Positions 1 to 11,040 are shown, numbered from the stretch's first letter. The stretch is 64,000 bases of DNA from Pseudoneurospora amorphoporcata (GCA_033297205.1 MU859245.1:1-64000); one strand, 5' to 3'. The notes: generated from the letters alone by a model not told the origin. Numbers and translations: made by a program.

Positions 1-100
1 GGTCGAGAGGGATCAACAAGGCCTTCGAGACCAAAGTAGTTTATTAGCTGAATTTGAACTACTGTTCCAAGCCCTGATCACAGCCCTTGTCACAGACTGG
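1..100 (+). repeat. 3' end fragment of dispersed repeat R1
   Basis: The first ~95 bases match 53810-53890 on the same strand and the reverse complement of 10490-10570. In the other two copies this segment encodes a short protein tail ending in KAFETK(V/E)VY and a TAG stop. Here one extra base breaks that frame. The window starts inside the repeat, so its left part lies outside. Which superfamily R1 belongs to is not clear. Confidence 0.7.
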
Positions 101-1220
101 ATAGAAAGAACACCAAAAAAAAAACAAAAAAAAAACAAAAAAAATTGAAAGCCATCTGCCTTGTTTCTGAGTGAGTGATGCTGGTGTGACTAGGTTTTTA
201 CGTCCTTCGATGGTGACCCTGCTGTTCTGTGTCCCATTGTTGAATGAACCTTGTTGACTGCCTGTGTGTGCAGTTGAGTGATAAAATGAACCTGGCGTGC
301 GCGGTCTGTCTGCACCGGCAGTCAGTCAGTCATCACGAAGGGATGTCGCTCGCACATGATTCCCGGCTAGGGATAAAAGCCTGTCGCTTTGCCTCTCCTT
401 TCAGATCAGAGAGTGTTCTGGTTTTTCACACAAGTTCGTTGATGCCGGCCGTTTTCGGAGCACTTTGCTTGTGGGCAAAAGTTAAAAGTGTGCGAAGATG
501 GAAGAAAAACAAAGGGAAAAGACTGAAGATAGGTACCTACCTTACCAAAAGGAGAGATTAGTGGGAAGGGTTCCATGTTGGCAAAGATTGTGCTGTGCTG
601 ATGCTTTCAACTCTCGGAGAGAAGGAAGGAAACGAGTTGCTTGAGGTCAAAAGTGGAATAATCGACATCGTGGGGCGCCAAGAAACAAAATACCTATACC
701 TTGCGAGATGCGGCGCTGTTACGACACTATCGCCGCAGCCGCAGGATTGTCTGCATTCACAGATAATGTACCATCTAAGTGCCATCGGTGGAACCCCACA
801 TCTCCAGCGGCAGACATAGCTTCAAAACAACGACATCGGCTGGTTCAACTCCCGTCCTTCTGCCACTCTTGATTCCACTCGTGTTTTGATGGCTTCCATG
901 AAAAAATTGGACTCCATACTTCACTACATGTACTTCACTTTTGCACATTCAGGTATCGCTTTGCTGTTTTGAACCCCTCTTCTTCCCTCTGTAAAGGAGA
1001 CGTGTACCGATAGGAAGCTCACTGGGGCTACAGCGCTCTAGAATACAGGGCAAGGGCATGCATGCTCCATGTCAGTCATGCAATGAAAACGTCCCTGTTG
1101 AACAGCACAGCCGCATCAACTTAGCAGCATGGCAATGCAGGTGCATGGAAAGCATGGAAATTTGCATATGTCGCCCTGCGTCTAAACCTACAGCAGTATG
1201 AGCGGACGAGTCTTGCGGGG
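101..1220. other. Intergenic, no supported gene
   Basis: An A-rich run with two single C interruptions lies at about 115-146. Short reading frames occur on both strands (for example 558-785 minus, 595-819 plus), but none shows codon structure, splice sites or a recognisable motif. An AGGTACCTAC palindrome-type motif lies near 532-541. Confidence 0.6.
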
Positions 1221-1227
1221 TATAAAG
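1221..1227 (+). promoter_or_regulatory. TATA-like box
   Basis: TATAAAG followed by a pyrimidine-rich, ATG-poor leader, the typical look of a fungal core promoter. The first ATGs downstream (1242, 1332) open only short frames, so the transcript it would serve is not identified. Confidence 0.35.
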
Positions 1228-1331
1228 CCGGGTTCAGCGGATGACATGTCTGCTTTTCATTCCTTTCCCACATCTGTCAACACAACTTCTACCATCACGG
1301 GCAAATATCACAACCCAGGCACTCCAGAGTT

Positions 1332-1514
1332 ATGGAATCTCTCTTTCTTTTCAAGTTCTCTTGTCTAGATGTATCTGCCTATCCTAATGCCTGCAGCTTC
1401 CGAGACTTTCCCTGCCCATGGGGCAGTCTTGTGCGTCCTAAGATGTATTTTCTCTTGCACCCCGCAGCCCATCATCTTTCCCGAACCTTCGGGTTGAGTG
1501 AGAAGTACCTCTAG
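1332..1514 (+). CDS. Possible small ORF, 60 aa, unrecognised
   Basis: A 60-codon frame begins about 105 bases after a TATAAAG box and a CT-rich leader. No domain or signal peptide is evident, and the product has several cysteines and aromatics. It may be the first exon of a spliced gene or simply chance. It overlaps the tail of a minus-strand frame (1438-2040), so at most one of the two is likely real. Confidence 0.2.
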   Translation: MESLFLFKFSCLDVSAYPNACSFRDFPCPWGSLVRPKMYFLLHPAAHHLSRTFGLSEKYL

Positions 1515-2040
1515 CAAAACCTTGGTATGGGAAGTTGTTAAATGAAAGAAAAGAGTTTGGTTGAAGAGCTGTGGCGGAAGAATGCTTGGCTGCTGAAGGC
1601 GAGCTGTGTTTATAGGCTGTAACAGCTTTGGACCCCTTTGCTGTCCGTCTACTCATAAGGCCTTCCCGGACAAAGATACCATGACACAAGCTCGGCTCCA
1701 GTCCTTCTTCTTCAACAGGCCCTCCACCCATAATGGTGTCAGGACCGACGAGCAACATGACACAACCAGAACCTATAAGCAGATACCTGATGTAGATGCA
1801 AAACCATGCTACAACTCCATAAGGTATACACTGGCGACCCAACCGTCTAGCCGCATCAATTTTCTCCTGAAGCGTCGGGAAGTGCTCGCGCCAAGATATC
1901 AGCGACACCACAAACCCCGGGATTGGAGCGCCATGAAAGAAATGCACCAGTCCCTTGCCGGTATGCGCATGATGTCTTCCATAGCCAAACTCGTCGGCAA
2001 ATCGGACGCACTGTGTGGCTAGTAGACTTGGCCATGGTTG
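1438..2040 (-). CDS. Possible gene fragment with a hydrophobic segment
   Basis: On the minus strand a frame stays open from just after a TGA near 2060 down to 1438. The upstream half looks protein-like: a His/Gly-rich stretch (GRHHAHTGKG) is followed by HFFHGAPIPGF. A hydrophobic segment near 1800-1740 (WFCIYIRYLLIGSGCVMLLV) could be one membrane span. The downstream half, after about 1700, is low quality and may be 3' UTR or intron. No family is recognised. A first exon in the 2060-2600 interval is possible, but I could not find a clean donor/acceptor pair joining the frames. Confidence 0.3.
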   Translation of the reverse strand, partial: QPWPSLLATQCVRFADEFGYGRHHAHTGKGLVHFFHGAPIPGFVVSLISWREHFPTLQEKIDAARRLGRQCIPYGVVAWFCIYIRYLLIGSGCVMLLVGPDTIMGGGPVEEEGLEPSLCHGIFVREGLMSRRTAKGSKAVTAYKHSSPSAAKHSSATALQPNSFLSFNNFPYQGFARGTSHSTRRFGKDDGLRGARENTS

Positions 2041-2873
2041 GCAGTCGAGAGAATAGTTTCACAAGGCCCCGCGGCTGGCGTTGTGGAGGGAGTGCCGGCA
2101 GCAAAGATGCCTCTGGCTGTGAGAGGGAAGAAGAAGGACGAGGGGGAGGTGTTGATTGAGCGGATACGTTGAGGACTGGAAGGGTAGGTGCTCAGCTTCA
2201 ACTGCTTCGAGCCATGAATGAGGAGATCGACGGTTCATGTTGGCTGGGCCTATTTGTCGCCTCTGCTTAGAGTACCTCCCATATCGACCCTGGAAATACC
2301 TTTCCGACATCTGGGGATCTGGGAATGGGCCTCCGCTCCCTCCTCTCCTGCCTTGACAGCTGATGTGCCGGCAGCAACTCCAAAACACATCCGTACCAGA
2401 ACACCCTGAAACCACCACCGCCGCAGCCTGGCGGGAGAAGCCACTAACGCCCACTGCTGAGGTTTTAAAGGCCGCAAACGAGGCTCTCAGGAGAGACGAG
2501 TTCGATGACTCCCGTCTGGTCCATTGGCCCTCAAGAGGTGTGGGCTGCTTTGGCTCTAAAGGCTCTAGGCTCGGGAGATTGAGAGGAGGCAAAGTCTCTG
2601 TCGGGCCTGGTGTGGTTGGTACCTTGGGCGTTGGCCAGCTGGGCGGCTCTCCAGGAGGCCAGACATTGATCTTCCCAAGCCGAGTTCCTCCTCAGGGAAA
2701 GACGATGCCATTACCAGACGGACACAACGTTGTGAAGAGCGACTTTGGTTGCCTTCATGCTGTCCAACCCAGCCATTGTCAAATGCCTTGGCCCCAAAGT
2801 CGACTGTAGAATGGCCCGCGTCATCATTCAACTCCTTTAGGTCGAGTCTCCAGGTTACTGGCTCTCCTACGCC
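2041..2873. other. Unresolved coding-like interval
   Basis: Both strands carry open frames here (minus 2059-2592, plus 2363-2809). The plus frame contains a plausible helical stretch (AEVLKAANEALRRDEFDD), the minus frame a proline/leucine-rich one. Neither can be connected to a start, stop and splice sites convincingly, and neither matches a family I know. It could be a decayed gene or an unsolved multi-exon gene. Confidence 0.3.
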
Positions 2874-4437
2874 TTAGTCGGAGTCCTCAGGATATGATGG
2901 TTGTAGGATTACGAAGTCCTCAGGGTCGCGGTTTCGAGTCTGCTCATCCTCGGGCATGTCGATGTTAGGGTTTTCACGTGGGAGTCCGTATACGGGGTTG
3001 GGATACTGAGCATCGGGCCCCTCAACTTCGTTGTGCTGGACCCCGGTGTACATACCCATAACGTCATTCTGCTCAGCCGGATCTGAGTCAGGCTCGGAGT
3101 CCTCAACCGGATCCCTATCCCTATCCGCGGACCAAGCCCACAAACAACGTTTTAACCTCCTAATCAACTCCCTCGCCTTCTCCTCATGCCCCACTCGTCC
3201 ATTGGCCAAACTACACGCTGGCTCCTGCCCAGGCAGGCAACTATCCCACGGCTTAAGAACCTCGTCACGGCTAAGCCGTAATAAAATCCAGCCGAAGACC
3301 GTGCGGGATCTGCTTTCCGTAACGCCTTCAGGGAATAGAGGTATGTCCAAGTGCAGTTCCATAACTCTCTTCCAGGTATCAAAGTACTCCGGGAGCCAGT
3401 CGCAAGTACAGGCCTGCGAGGACTCTTCTCGTACTTGAGCGTCCCACATGGCCTTTGTGGCGTCGGACAAATTCTCTGTGACTCTGGCTGGAAGCTGAGA
3501 GATGGGCAGAGGTAGAACACGGTAGGGAGGAAAGGGCGCTTCGCGGTAGAGGACGTTGTAGAAGAGGAAGAGAAGGCGGATGGCTGGGGCGGGGAAGTGA
3601 TCCATTTCTTCTGTTCAAGGGGACGGGTGTTAGTGTTCGGTCACTTTCATTCATGGACAGAAGCGGAGCAAGAAGCTGGCGGTTGGATGAGGTGGTCAGG
3701 TTGTGTGTGGACTTACCGATGATGGTCTCCTCCTCCCTCGTCAACATGTTCTCAAAGTGTGAGTTGAGACCGCGTCGTATGTCTCCTGCCAGGTGAACCC
3801 AGAAAGGGTCCCGCAGTCTCTGGGTCAGGTAAACGCTCAGCTGCCAGAAAGCATGCCGTTGACCAAAGTAGAAGGCCGCCTTGACGAGCTTCCACCGATC
3901 AACATTGTTCCCAACGATGATCCTGGGGTTCCGATCCAAAAGCCATGCTCGCGCAAACTGCGACAGCGGGGCTGTGTTTGAAGCCGGATCCGCTATGCCG
4001 ATGTTAAACTCCAAGTCGTGCGCCGTCTTTGCGATCCGGAGCACGAAGTCGAGGAAGTTCACATTCGAAGCAGGGATGGTCATATGGCCGCTGTGGCAGG
4101 CGCAGGGGATCAGGAAGAGCGCCTCAGTGTCGACGTCTGAGAGGGTGATCTTGAAGAGCCTCAGGTGATCGTCCGTTCTGGGAATGGTCCGGATACACCT
4201 ATCGCTGAAGAGCCTCTTGTAAAATGAGGAGTTCAGGTATAGGTGACGCGAATGGATCCGGAACATTCGCTGGGTATTGACACCGGGAGAGGTAGTAGTG
4301 ACGATGGTGGTATTGCCATCGCGGTCAAAGAGGACGGGCTCTTCATTTCGGTAGAAACTCTGGTGCAAACGCCAATCGAAAGACCAAGAGAAGCGGGCGC
4401 TGGACGAGGTGCTGTGCGAAGGGACTTGCTCGCTCAT
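2874..4437 (-). CDS. BTB/POZ-like protein, 485 aa, two exons
   Basis: Exon 1 runs 4437-3717 and exon 2 runs 3610-2874. The intron has donor GTAAGT (3716-3711) and acceptor ACAG (3614-3611). Splicing gives an uninterrupted 486-codon frame (721+737 nt). Residues 36-125 look like a divergent fungal BTB fold: an acidic strand pair, then FRIHSRHLYLNSSFYKRLFSD, matching the way BTB proteins place a fixed helix after the ligand-like strand. Residues 308-322 hold a CTC-WLP-Y---W motif shared with the neighbouring paralog, and the C-terminal 90 residues are acidic and probably disordered. BTB domains usually mediate dimerisation or cullin-3 contact; no effector domain is visible here, so function is unknown. 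The start was chosen because it precedes the BTB strand, and a TATATAC lies about 190 bases upstream. Confidence 0.8.
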
Positions 4438-4627
4438 TTTTCTGGATTTGGAGACGAAGGATTGATAATAGAGATACCGTTGGAGAGGGTTTCCTGGCGC
4501 TTCGGTCGAAGCAATAGAGGGGGTAAAAAGAAGGTAGGCGGCGGCGAAAAAGGAGACGTGATGGTAGTGGGATCAACGAAGGGAAGAGATGCGCGTCTCA
4601 AAATGTTGGGAAATGGAAAAAATTAAA

Positions 4628-4636
4628 AGTATATAA
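4628..4636 (-). promoter_or_regulatory. TATA-like element of the minus-strand BTB-like gene
   Basis: Reverse-complement reading gives CTTATATAC, about 190 bases upstream of the ATG at 4437. The ~490 bp between the two divergent starts is the only room for both promoters. Confidence 0.35.
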
Positions 4637-4798
4637 GGCTGGAGTGGCATGGTTCCCTCCAGCGCTTCTAACACTGCTGAATTGACGCGCCGGAAAGGTC
4701 GAGTGAAGGGAAGAGTAGCGCCTCGGGAGGTATTACCTTCCTCGCCAAATTTCTCCCGCCTTCTCTTTTGTCCATCCTGGCAGGCAACCTTTTCTCCG

Positions 4799-4806
4799 GC
4801 CTATAT
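4799..4806 (+). promoter_or_regulatory. TATA-like element of the plus-strand BTB-like gene
   Basis: CCTATATACT about 130 bases upstream of the ATG at 4931, followed by a pyrimidine-rich leader with CAA repeats just before the start codon. Confidence 0.4.
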
Positions 4807-4930
4807 ACTCGTCGACGCTCAAAAAGCTTTGGTCAGCAACAACCAACCCTTCTTTACTGCCTGTACCTTTCCAAACAGCGCGCCATCCTGCTTTTTGACA
4901 CAATCACGAGCATATCACCTCCCTCCAGCA

Positions 4931-6288
4931 ATGTCGCAACCCAACACCCCGGCCATGTCTGATTGCTATGATCACCTCCGCTCAGCTCTTGAAGCCTACA
5001 AAGACGACCCGTTGGTCGAGCCCTTCCTGTCTGGATCGCCAGACATCATCTTCGACGAAGACGGCGACCTCCTCCTCACCGTCGGCGACGAACACGACTC
5101 GCGCAACTTCCTCATCCGCTCTTGCCTCCTCCGCCGGCATAGCTCCCGGTTTGACAGCGAGCTCAGACGCCTGCATCTAGAAGAGTGGCTTTCCAACGAT
5201 CCTATCAAGATCAGGATTCATTACGACGACGTTTCCACCTTCTTCCTTATTCTCCGCTGCCTGCACCGTAACATCTGGTGCAGCAGTCCTCCTCCTCCCC
5301 GCTCCGAAAGGCTCTTGAGCATTGGTTGGCTTCTGCCGCTGCGAGGCTTGCCAATGAGGACTTGGCCAGTAAGTGGACGCTTGTGAAGTGCGCGTACTTC
5401 TCTGGTGATCATGTTAGCTTTACGAAGCGTAGTCTTGAGCTCGTCCGAAGGCACAAGGGATCTTTCTGGAATTTGGAAGCTCAGCAAGGAGCGCTCCTCG
5501 GGCAAGCAGAGGGTCTCACAACTTACCTGCATGTCACTGGGGGTAGTCCGTTGATGCAGGTCCTTGGTAAATCTAATCCCGCCCCAATGACACTTTTCAA
5601 AAGTCGAGATCTAGTAGATCAAGTCAAGCTAACATCCACTCTTCACAGCTGAACTCGCCCATCTCCGCCGTGAATTCTGTACCCGGCTCAACGACCTCTA
5701 CTTCGGGGACATCTACGGTCTCCTCCAGTCTTCGACGAAAGCCATTTTCCAGAAGACAATCTGCTAGATATCTCCGCTCAACCTACGCTGATCGACATCG
5801 ACGAGTCTACCGAGACGGAACCCGGCAATGAGTCTCCAGCATCAAGTACCAAATCCAGCACGAGCACGAGTCTTGTGAAGCAGTGCACCTGCGCATGGCT
5901 CCCGACCTACTACAACTCCTGGCTCGAACTGGTCGACTCCCGCTTGCCATTCCCACTCGAACTATCAAAGAGTTATTCGCTTGATATGGCATACCTGCCA
6001 TTCCGCAACTTTCTCCTCGAGTCCCACGGCGAGGATGTCGTTAGAAGGCCTTGGCATAACTGTCCTGTCGATAAGCAACCGAAAGAGTGCGAGATGAGCC
6101 CACAGGAACATCATAGCGCGGGAGAAGATCTTCGTATCGCATTGGCGAAGCTGTGGGCGGGTTGGGGAATTGAGCTGAAGACTGCGGTTATGGCTTGGGG
6201 TGAAAAGAGGATGTTGGCGTTGGAATGGAAGCCGTGGACCGCGGTGGAAGATAACGAACCGGAGCAGGACAACGAGCGGGAGGAATAG
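4931..6288 (+). pseudogene. Decayed BTB-like paralog, divergent from the 2874-4437 gene
   Basis: The reading starts at ATG 4931 and shows an acidic BTB-like strand pair (IIFDEDGDLLLTVGDEH), then SRFDSELRRLHLEEW. Near 5275 the frame shifts and about 35 residues present in the minus-strand paralog are missing. The homology resumes at 5284 with KWTLVKCAYFSGDHVSFTKR, matching RWKLVKAAFYFGQRHAFWQL in the paralog. An intron follows at the same place and phase as in the paralog (GTAAAT at 5566, acceptor CACAG at about 5647). A second frame change lies near 5715-5735. The last 135 codons are open and carry the same CTC-WLP-Y---W motif, ending at TAG 6286-6288. Two frame breaks suggest a pseudogene. 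Sequencing error at one site or an odd splice pattern cannot be excluded. Confidence 0.65.
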
Positions 6289-7380
6289 TTGTCAGGTTGA
6301 AGCACGGCGTACGAAGGCAGAAAGAGATGGAGAGAACCTGAGAGGCTGAGAGATCCCAGTTGATGGAGGGTTCGGCATGCCCTACTCTACATGTCAAAGA
6401 CGACGTCAACTCTATTATAAGTACCTGTAGGTAAATATCTCTATCAAAGTGCATGCATTGTACACATCATGTGTCCGTGGTCAGGGGCACCTAAGGTAGA
6501 CTAATCGGTTATGGCAGGAAGAGTGACACCTTGGACGGCTTCCAGTTGAGAGATACGCCTTTGCCCTTATACCCCTAAAGATATGCGTCCAGCTTTGACA
6601 CTTCGTTCTTTCTCATTCCGAACCAAACCGACACATGTTACCATGACTCATGAGCAGAATGACAGAATCAAGCCAAATAAATCTCATGTCCAGCACCGCA
6701 ACAACATGCAAATCAGCACGCCCTGTAGGTAAGGTACCCAAGAACATGTGGAAAACAGAACATCAGATGTATACATGTATACAGGACATGAGGAAACGCT
6801 ACCTCTATACGACCTTTGAGCCCCTAACATCTCTAGTATCTCTTTTGCAACAACCCATGTCTTCCCGCTCGCCGGTTTGGACTCCATGTCCTTCCAGGGA
6901 CCAAAAAATCCGCTCCTATAAGGTAAGGTACTGGCAATTTGCGGCGAAGGGAACGAGACATTGAACAACACAGTCGATAGGTTTTCTGATTGGAAGGATC
7001 TGCTCGGTCTGGTGGTTTTCTTCATGTTGGACAGGCACGGATGTTCTCCAGAAGGCGCACCGCTGAACCTTCCACTTCACAGTGGCAGACAAAGATATAT
7101 GAGCCGCCGTGAGTGGGTGAGGTGGGAAACGACAGGGAAGTCGGAAGATAGCAGGAGAAGAGCCGGGAGGAGAGTCCTACTAGGAGGGAACACAGCACCT
7201 GGGCAACGGGAACAGTGGTTGTTCCGGTATTACTTGGGTGCTACGGGCTCAGTATGAGATCTGCCTCTTGGATTGAGTTTACGGGCCTAGGCTGACCAGA
7301 GCGCCTTCATGTTGAACAAGGCGGCCGTAAAAGCTCCAAGCATACAAGTCTGGTACCTCGAATGATTTTTCTTGAGAAGA
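6289..7380. other. Intergenic, no supported gene
   Basis: This is the 3' flank of the decayed BTB-like gene. Several short GGTA/TACC-rich palindromic motifs occur (around 6420, 6726, 6925). Short frames on both strands (for example 6684-7025 minus) have no supporting features. Confidence 0.6.
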
Positions 7381-7700
7381 TAAGTCATGGCGCCAGGCAT
7401 TGCCGAAGCGCTGTTGAGAGGGCGGCAAGAAATTGGCAGCCTCATCGCAAGACACCACCCATTGTCCGCGGCATTACCAGACCACGGCACCAGACTGTCT
7501 GGGAGGCAATGGAAGCGTGGGGAAGGGTCGATCCCGTCCCACGGCGGATCGACCACGCCTGCCCGCCAAGGAGGATATCATAGAACGCGACATCGATACC
7601 CTCAACGAACATTTCAGATCTGAGGGGTTGGCCAATTGGTCATTAGGGGGCAAGAATGGTAAATCCATTCTGCCGCATCAGCTACCTATTCGGTAAGTTG
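7381..7700 (+). pseudogene. Coding-like fragment ending at a splice donor
   Basis: The frame through 7575-7694 reads as ordinary protein (KEDIIERDIDTLNEHF, then SLGGKNGKSILPHQLPI) and ends exactly at a consensus donor GTAAGT near 7695. Upstream, three overlapping frames compete, suggesting frameshifts. No downstream exon is convincing. I read it as a remnant of an unidentified gene. Confidence 0.3.
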
Positions 7701-8167
7701 CATGTGTACTCCTCCCCTCCAAATCCGATGAGGGGCAGAAGGTAGGAGACTGGCGCGGTGCTCACCACAATGTAGTGGAGGTCGGCCAACTGGGAACCGT
7801 ATGAGCAGCACAAAGAGGATAGCCTCATCAATCTGGTCTTGGGTCATGTCGTGGACTGGACGTTGACTACCTAGGTAGGTAGGTACTTCTAGGTGGTATT
7901 CTCCACAACATGGCTGGGTGGGAGCACAAAAGTCCTCAAATTGATCCATTCTCCGATGCTGTTGAACTTAATGCGGCATATGTCGCACTTGAAGTGCGCG
8001 GTCGAATATGCCAGTCGGGGTATCGTCTCTCTTGGTACCTTATAGACACCGCACAGCATGGAGCATGATAGTAAGTGCGGCTTCTGTAGCCACGAACCGA
8101 TTGAAGACGTTGTCGAAGTTGGTTGACGTCGGGAGGGATTAGGGACCAGCAGAGTACCGACAAACAT
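7701..8167 (-). pseudogene. Minus-strand coding-like fragments, possible zinc-finger relic
   Basis: One frame contains HFKCDICRIKFNSIGEWI, which resembles the first half of a C2H2 finger, and then runs out. A second, shifted frame beginning at about 7949 reads VHDMTQDQIDEAILFVLL and meets a GTGAGC donor near 7765. The frames do not join cleanly. Together with the neighbouring plus-strand fragments this looks like a decayed gene neighbourhood that later received the Copia element at 8729. Functional assignment is not possible. Confidence 0.25.
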
Positions 8168-8310
8168 ATAGAGGAGCCGATATAAATAGCTAGAGGTATC
8201 TTTGAACCGGGTTTTGGAGGACTAGGACGTATATTCCCCATTCGTTGGGTGAGAATTGATCCGGTAGAGACTTCAGTTGTCCAGGTGTATGGCCAAAGGG
8301 CGAGTGGCTG

Positions 8311-8728
8311 GTGATGCTCCCAACCCGAAAGCGCTGCTTGGCGGTGGATTCGCGTAATTCCCCGCGAGTGGACCGTATTCTGTTCGGCCACGCCTATACC
8401 GAACAGTATTCTCAACCTAAGGGCATTACAGCAATGCTCTGGGACAACGCCGGTATAGACCTCAAGTCGCAGGATAGGTTTGACGTCAGTGACTTCACCG
8501 GAAGGACATTTACGACAGTGCCAGCCCAGACTACGTGTTCGGCCCAAAAATAACCGCGGCTCAGATCAGTGGTCGAGAGATAGAGGAGGAGTTGGAGTTT
8601 CAAATGGTGGATGCTGCATCCAGACATACAAAGGACCATCTGTGGCCAAGGGGCCATCACCGGCACGACGACTAACAAAATCGTCCAACAGTCGCAGGTC
8701 TTACTTTTTGTCTCGGGGAATGAATACC
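8311..8728 (+). pseudogene. Coding-like remnant interrupted by Copia element 1
   Basis: Residues such as RVDRILFGHAYTEQYSQ and KSQDRFDVSDFTGRTF look like genuine protein, and the frame dies at about 8553. A second stretch (IQRTICGQGAITGTTTNKIV) leads up to the ATACC target site at 8724-8728. After removal of the inserted elements, host sequence resumes at 23319 and can be read a short way in frame. No family is recognised. Confidence 0.25.
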
Positions 8729-8899
8729 TGTTGGTGGGTCCCGGGCACAGGGCACAGGCCACTTGTTTGCCCCACTCGTGCCCTGGGTTTCTAGCCCACC
8801 GTTTCTAGCCCTCCAGATCTCCCACTTTCTTTCCTTTCCATAGCATCATCATCACCATCTTTCATATCGATCACGTTATCCATCGCTCGTGATCTCACA
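8729..8899 (+). repeat. 5' LTR of Copia element 1
   Basis: 171 bp, TG...CA ends. It matches the interrupted 3' LTR in two pieces: 15773-15844 and 23215-23318. Confidence 0.9.
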
Positions 8900-8914
8900 G
8901 GTTATGAGCCCTCT
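8900..8914 (+). other. Primer binding site of Copia element 1
   Basis: GGTTATGAGCCCTC abuts the LTR, and the same word abuts the 5' LTR of Copia element 2 at 25504, although the two LTRs themselves differ. Such conservation directly after the LTR is expected for a tRNA primer binding site. The primer tRNA is not identified. Confidence 0.6.
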
Positions 8915-9067
8915 TTAACCTTCCCTGTGATCGCGACAATACAGCAATCGCAGCAATCAATCAACACGGCAAGCCTCACGAATCTACTGGTACTCGAGTA
9001 ACAGGAAAAGATCGCGCATCGACAAGAAGATCGTTCGACTACGCGACAAACTTCCTGCGTTTACCAC

Positions 9068-10231
9068 ATGAAGATTCTGGGATCCAGCGGCTGTAATCCA
9101 TACCCTCAATCGCCTTCGTCAGCGCGATCAAACAACAGTCAAGCGACTACCCCAAGCAATACAACCGCGCTCAGTTCAGTGACTGGCGCAAACCTCAATC
9201 TCTTTATCCAGACAAACAGCGACAACAATACCGTCATGTCTGCCCCATCTTCCCTCGTCTATCTTAAGGGCGAGCACAATATCAACACCTGGGAGCAAGG
9301 GCTCGAGGCTGAGCTCGACTCTCTGGGCCTGTCAAAGTTCATCTTCGCCAAGAATCCCCCGGCAGAACCTGACGAGGATACCGAGCCAGAGAAGCACGAG
9401 GCCTGGTTCATGAAGCGTGCCAGCGCCATGAAGGTTTTGCTGGCCACCCTCAAGGACGAGTCAGTTATCACCACTCTTACCGTCAACGGTTGGGATATGA
9501 AGAATAAGGATCCTAAGGCCCTGTTTAACCTGATCCAGTCCTGCATCGCCCGCCTCACCAACGAGGCCCGCACTGAGGTCCTACATGCGTTCATGACTAT
9601 TAGGAGGTCCAACTTCGACTCTCTGGGTTCTTTTCTCAACCAGTACACCAAGCTTCGTAAGCGCGTTCATGATGCCAAGTACGAGTTTACCGACGACGTC
9701 GAGGTCGGCCACCTGTACAACGCAAAGATGCCTATCCCATCGACGCTAGACACTGGTCGAAGGCCTTGGAGGATAAGTAGATGACGACTGGTAGTCTGTT
9801 GGCCAAGCTAAGCAATACTGGCGTCGCGGAGGCTCGTATGCCTAACCTTTTACGTCAACATCAGTAAGACCAGCACGACTACTACGTCTACCAACAACAA
9901 GACCTCCTCCACTAAGGATGACAACGATAAGAAGATCTAGTGCACCTCATACGATAAGAAAGTTTACAAGAATTAGAAGTATATGCCTTGTGGCTACTAT
10001 ATTAATAGTAAGGCTGACGTTTGCTGGAACTGCAACCTAGAAGAGGCCCCAGATACCTGGAAGCACAAGAAAGACGCTGTCGCTAAGAAGGCTGCCGCGG
10101 CTACTGCTGCTGGCACCAGTGCCTTAGCCAACAACGGTTCCTCTAACCTTATTGCCCCGGCTACTACGAATTTTGCCCTCCTTTATAGCGGCGGAATGTT
10201 TATAGCTACTAGTAGTACGGATTTTTACTAG
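9068..10231 (+). pseudogene. gag remnant of Copia element 1
   Basis: The first 238 codons are open (9068-9784). The part homologous to the Copia-2 gag start (VYLKGEHNINTWEQGLEAEL) begins at an internal ATG at 9236. Stops follow from 9782 on. The zinc-binding tail survives in a second frame segment (9983-10231), where the CGHH of element 2 has become CGYY and the last CXXC reads CWNC. His-to-Tyr is a C-to-T change in CpA, as RIP makes. Gag would package the element RNA in cytoplasmic particles; this copy cannot make a full product. Confidence 0.75.
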
Positions 10232-10485
10232 AGCCCCTAGCTAACGCTACCTAGCGTGTTGATAGTCGCGTTGATAGTTATTAATCAACTGATTTAGACT
10301 TTCTACACTTTCAATATGTATAAGGTAACGTTGCTAAAGACCAATAAGCTTTGAGGCAAATAGATATACACAATCTAGTTATATACAACTCTAGTTATAT
10401 CTCGAATATTTTCAACTATCTAAAGTGGCTTATAGATTTACAACTACTTCCCTATTTAATTGTTTATACTATTAGTAATTGTAAC

Positions 10486-11040
10486 AAGGGCAGTAATCTA
10501 GGCTTGGAACAGTAGTTCAATTTAGCTAATAAACTTCTTTAGTCTCGAAGGCCTTATTGATCTTCTCAACCTCCAGGAGAAGGTTGGGCTTTAAGGCCTT
10601 CTTATGCCAAACGGAATCAGCACGTTCTTGAAGTACGCATTAAGCCTTGTCGCCTGAGGCTTCAAGGCATCTATCATATATGTGGAACTTCCTGAATGCC
10701 TTCATCTATCTTCCTTTTGGCGTTGTGCTTCATCCGTGCGCCTTGCTTCTTGTTTGGTTAGCTGTGGTTGCTTCTGGGGAGATTAGGATCGTCTCGAGAT
10801 TGGGATCGTCTTGTGGTATCTCATCAGCGTCTTCGGCACTTCCAAGGTTTGGCTCGCTAGCCGGTAGCGTCGGGAGGAGTTCGGGTAAGCAGTGCTGATA
10901 GCCAAGAGTCCGGCCGAGGTGAGTTTGAGTCTCGTAGCCTACGGCCGCCGGGCATTCATAAGGCTAATGCCAGGCGTTGAGGCTCTGCTAAGCCTCGGCA
11001 ACCCTAACCTAAAACTGTGAGCAAATGTCCGTGTGATAGT
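10486..11040 (-). repeat. Dispersed repeat R1, reverse copy inside Copia element 1
   Basis: The reverse complement matches 53399-53890 end to end: a shared start around TCACACGGACATT, a shared 3' part encoding LKPNLLLEVEKINKAFETK, and a TAG stop. It splits the Copia-1 gag tail from the protease remnant at 11050. The internal part differs from the 53.4-kb copy by insertions. Confidence 0.7.

Noticed and set aside
5270..5290. A very short intron rescuing the plus-strand BTB-like frame
   Set aside because: The only GT...AG pairs are under 20 bases apart, and the paralog shows ~35 missing residues, so a deletion explains it better.
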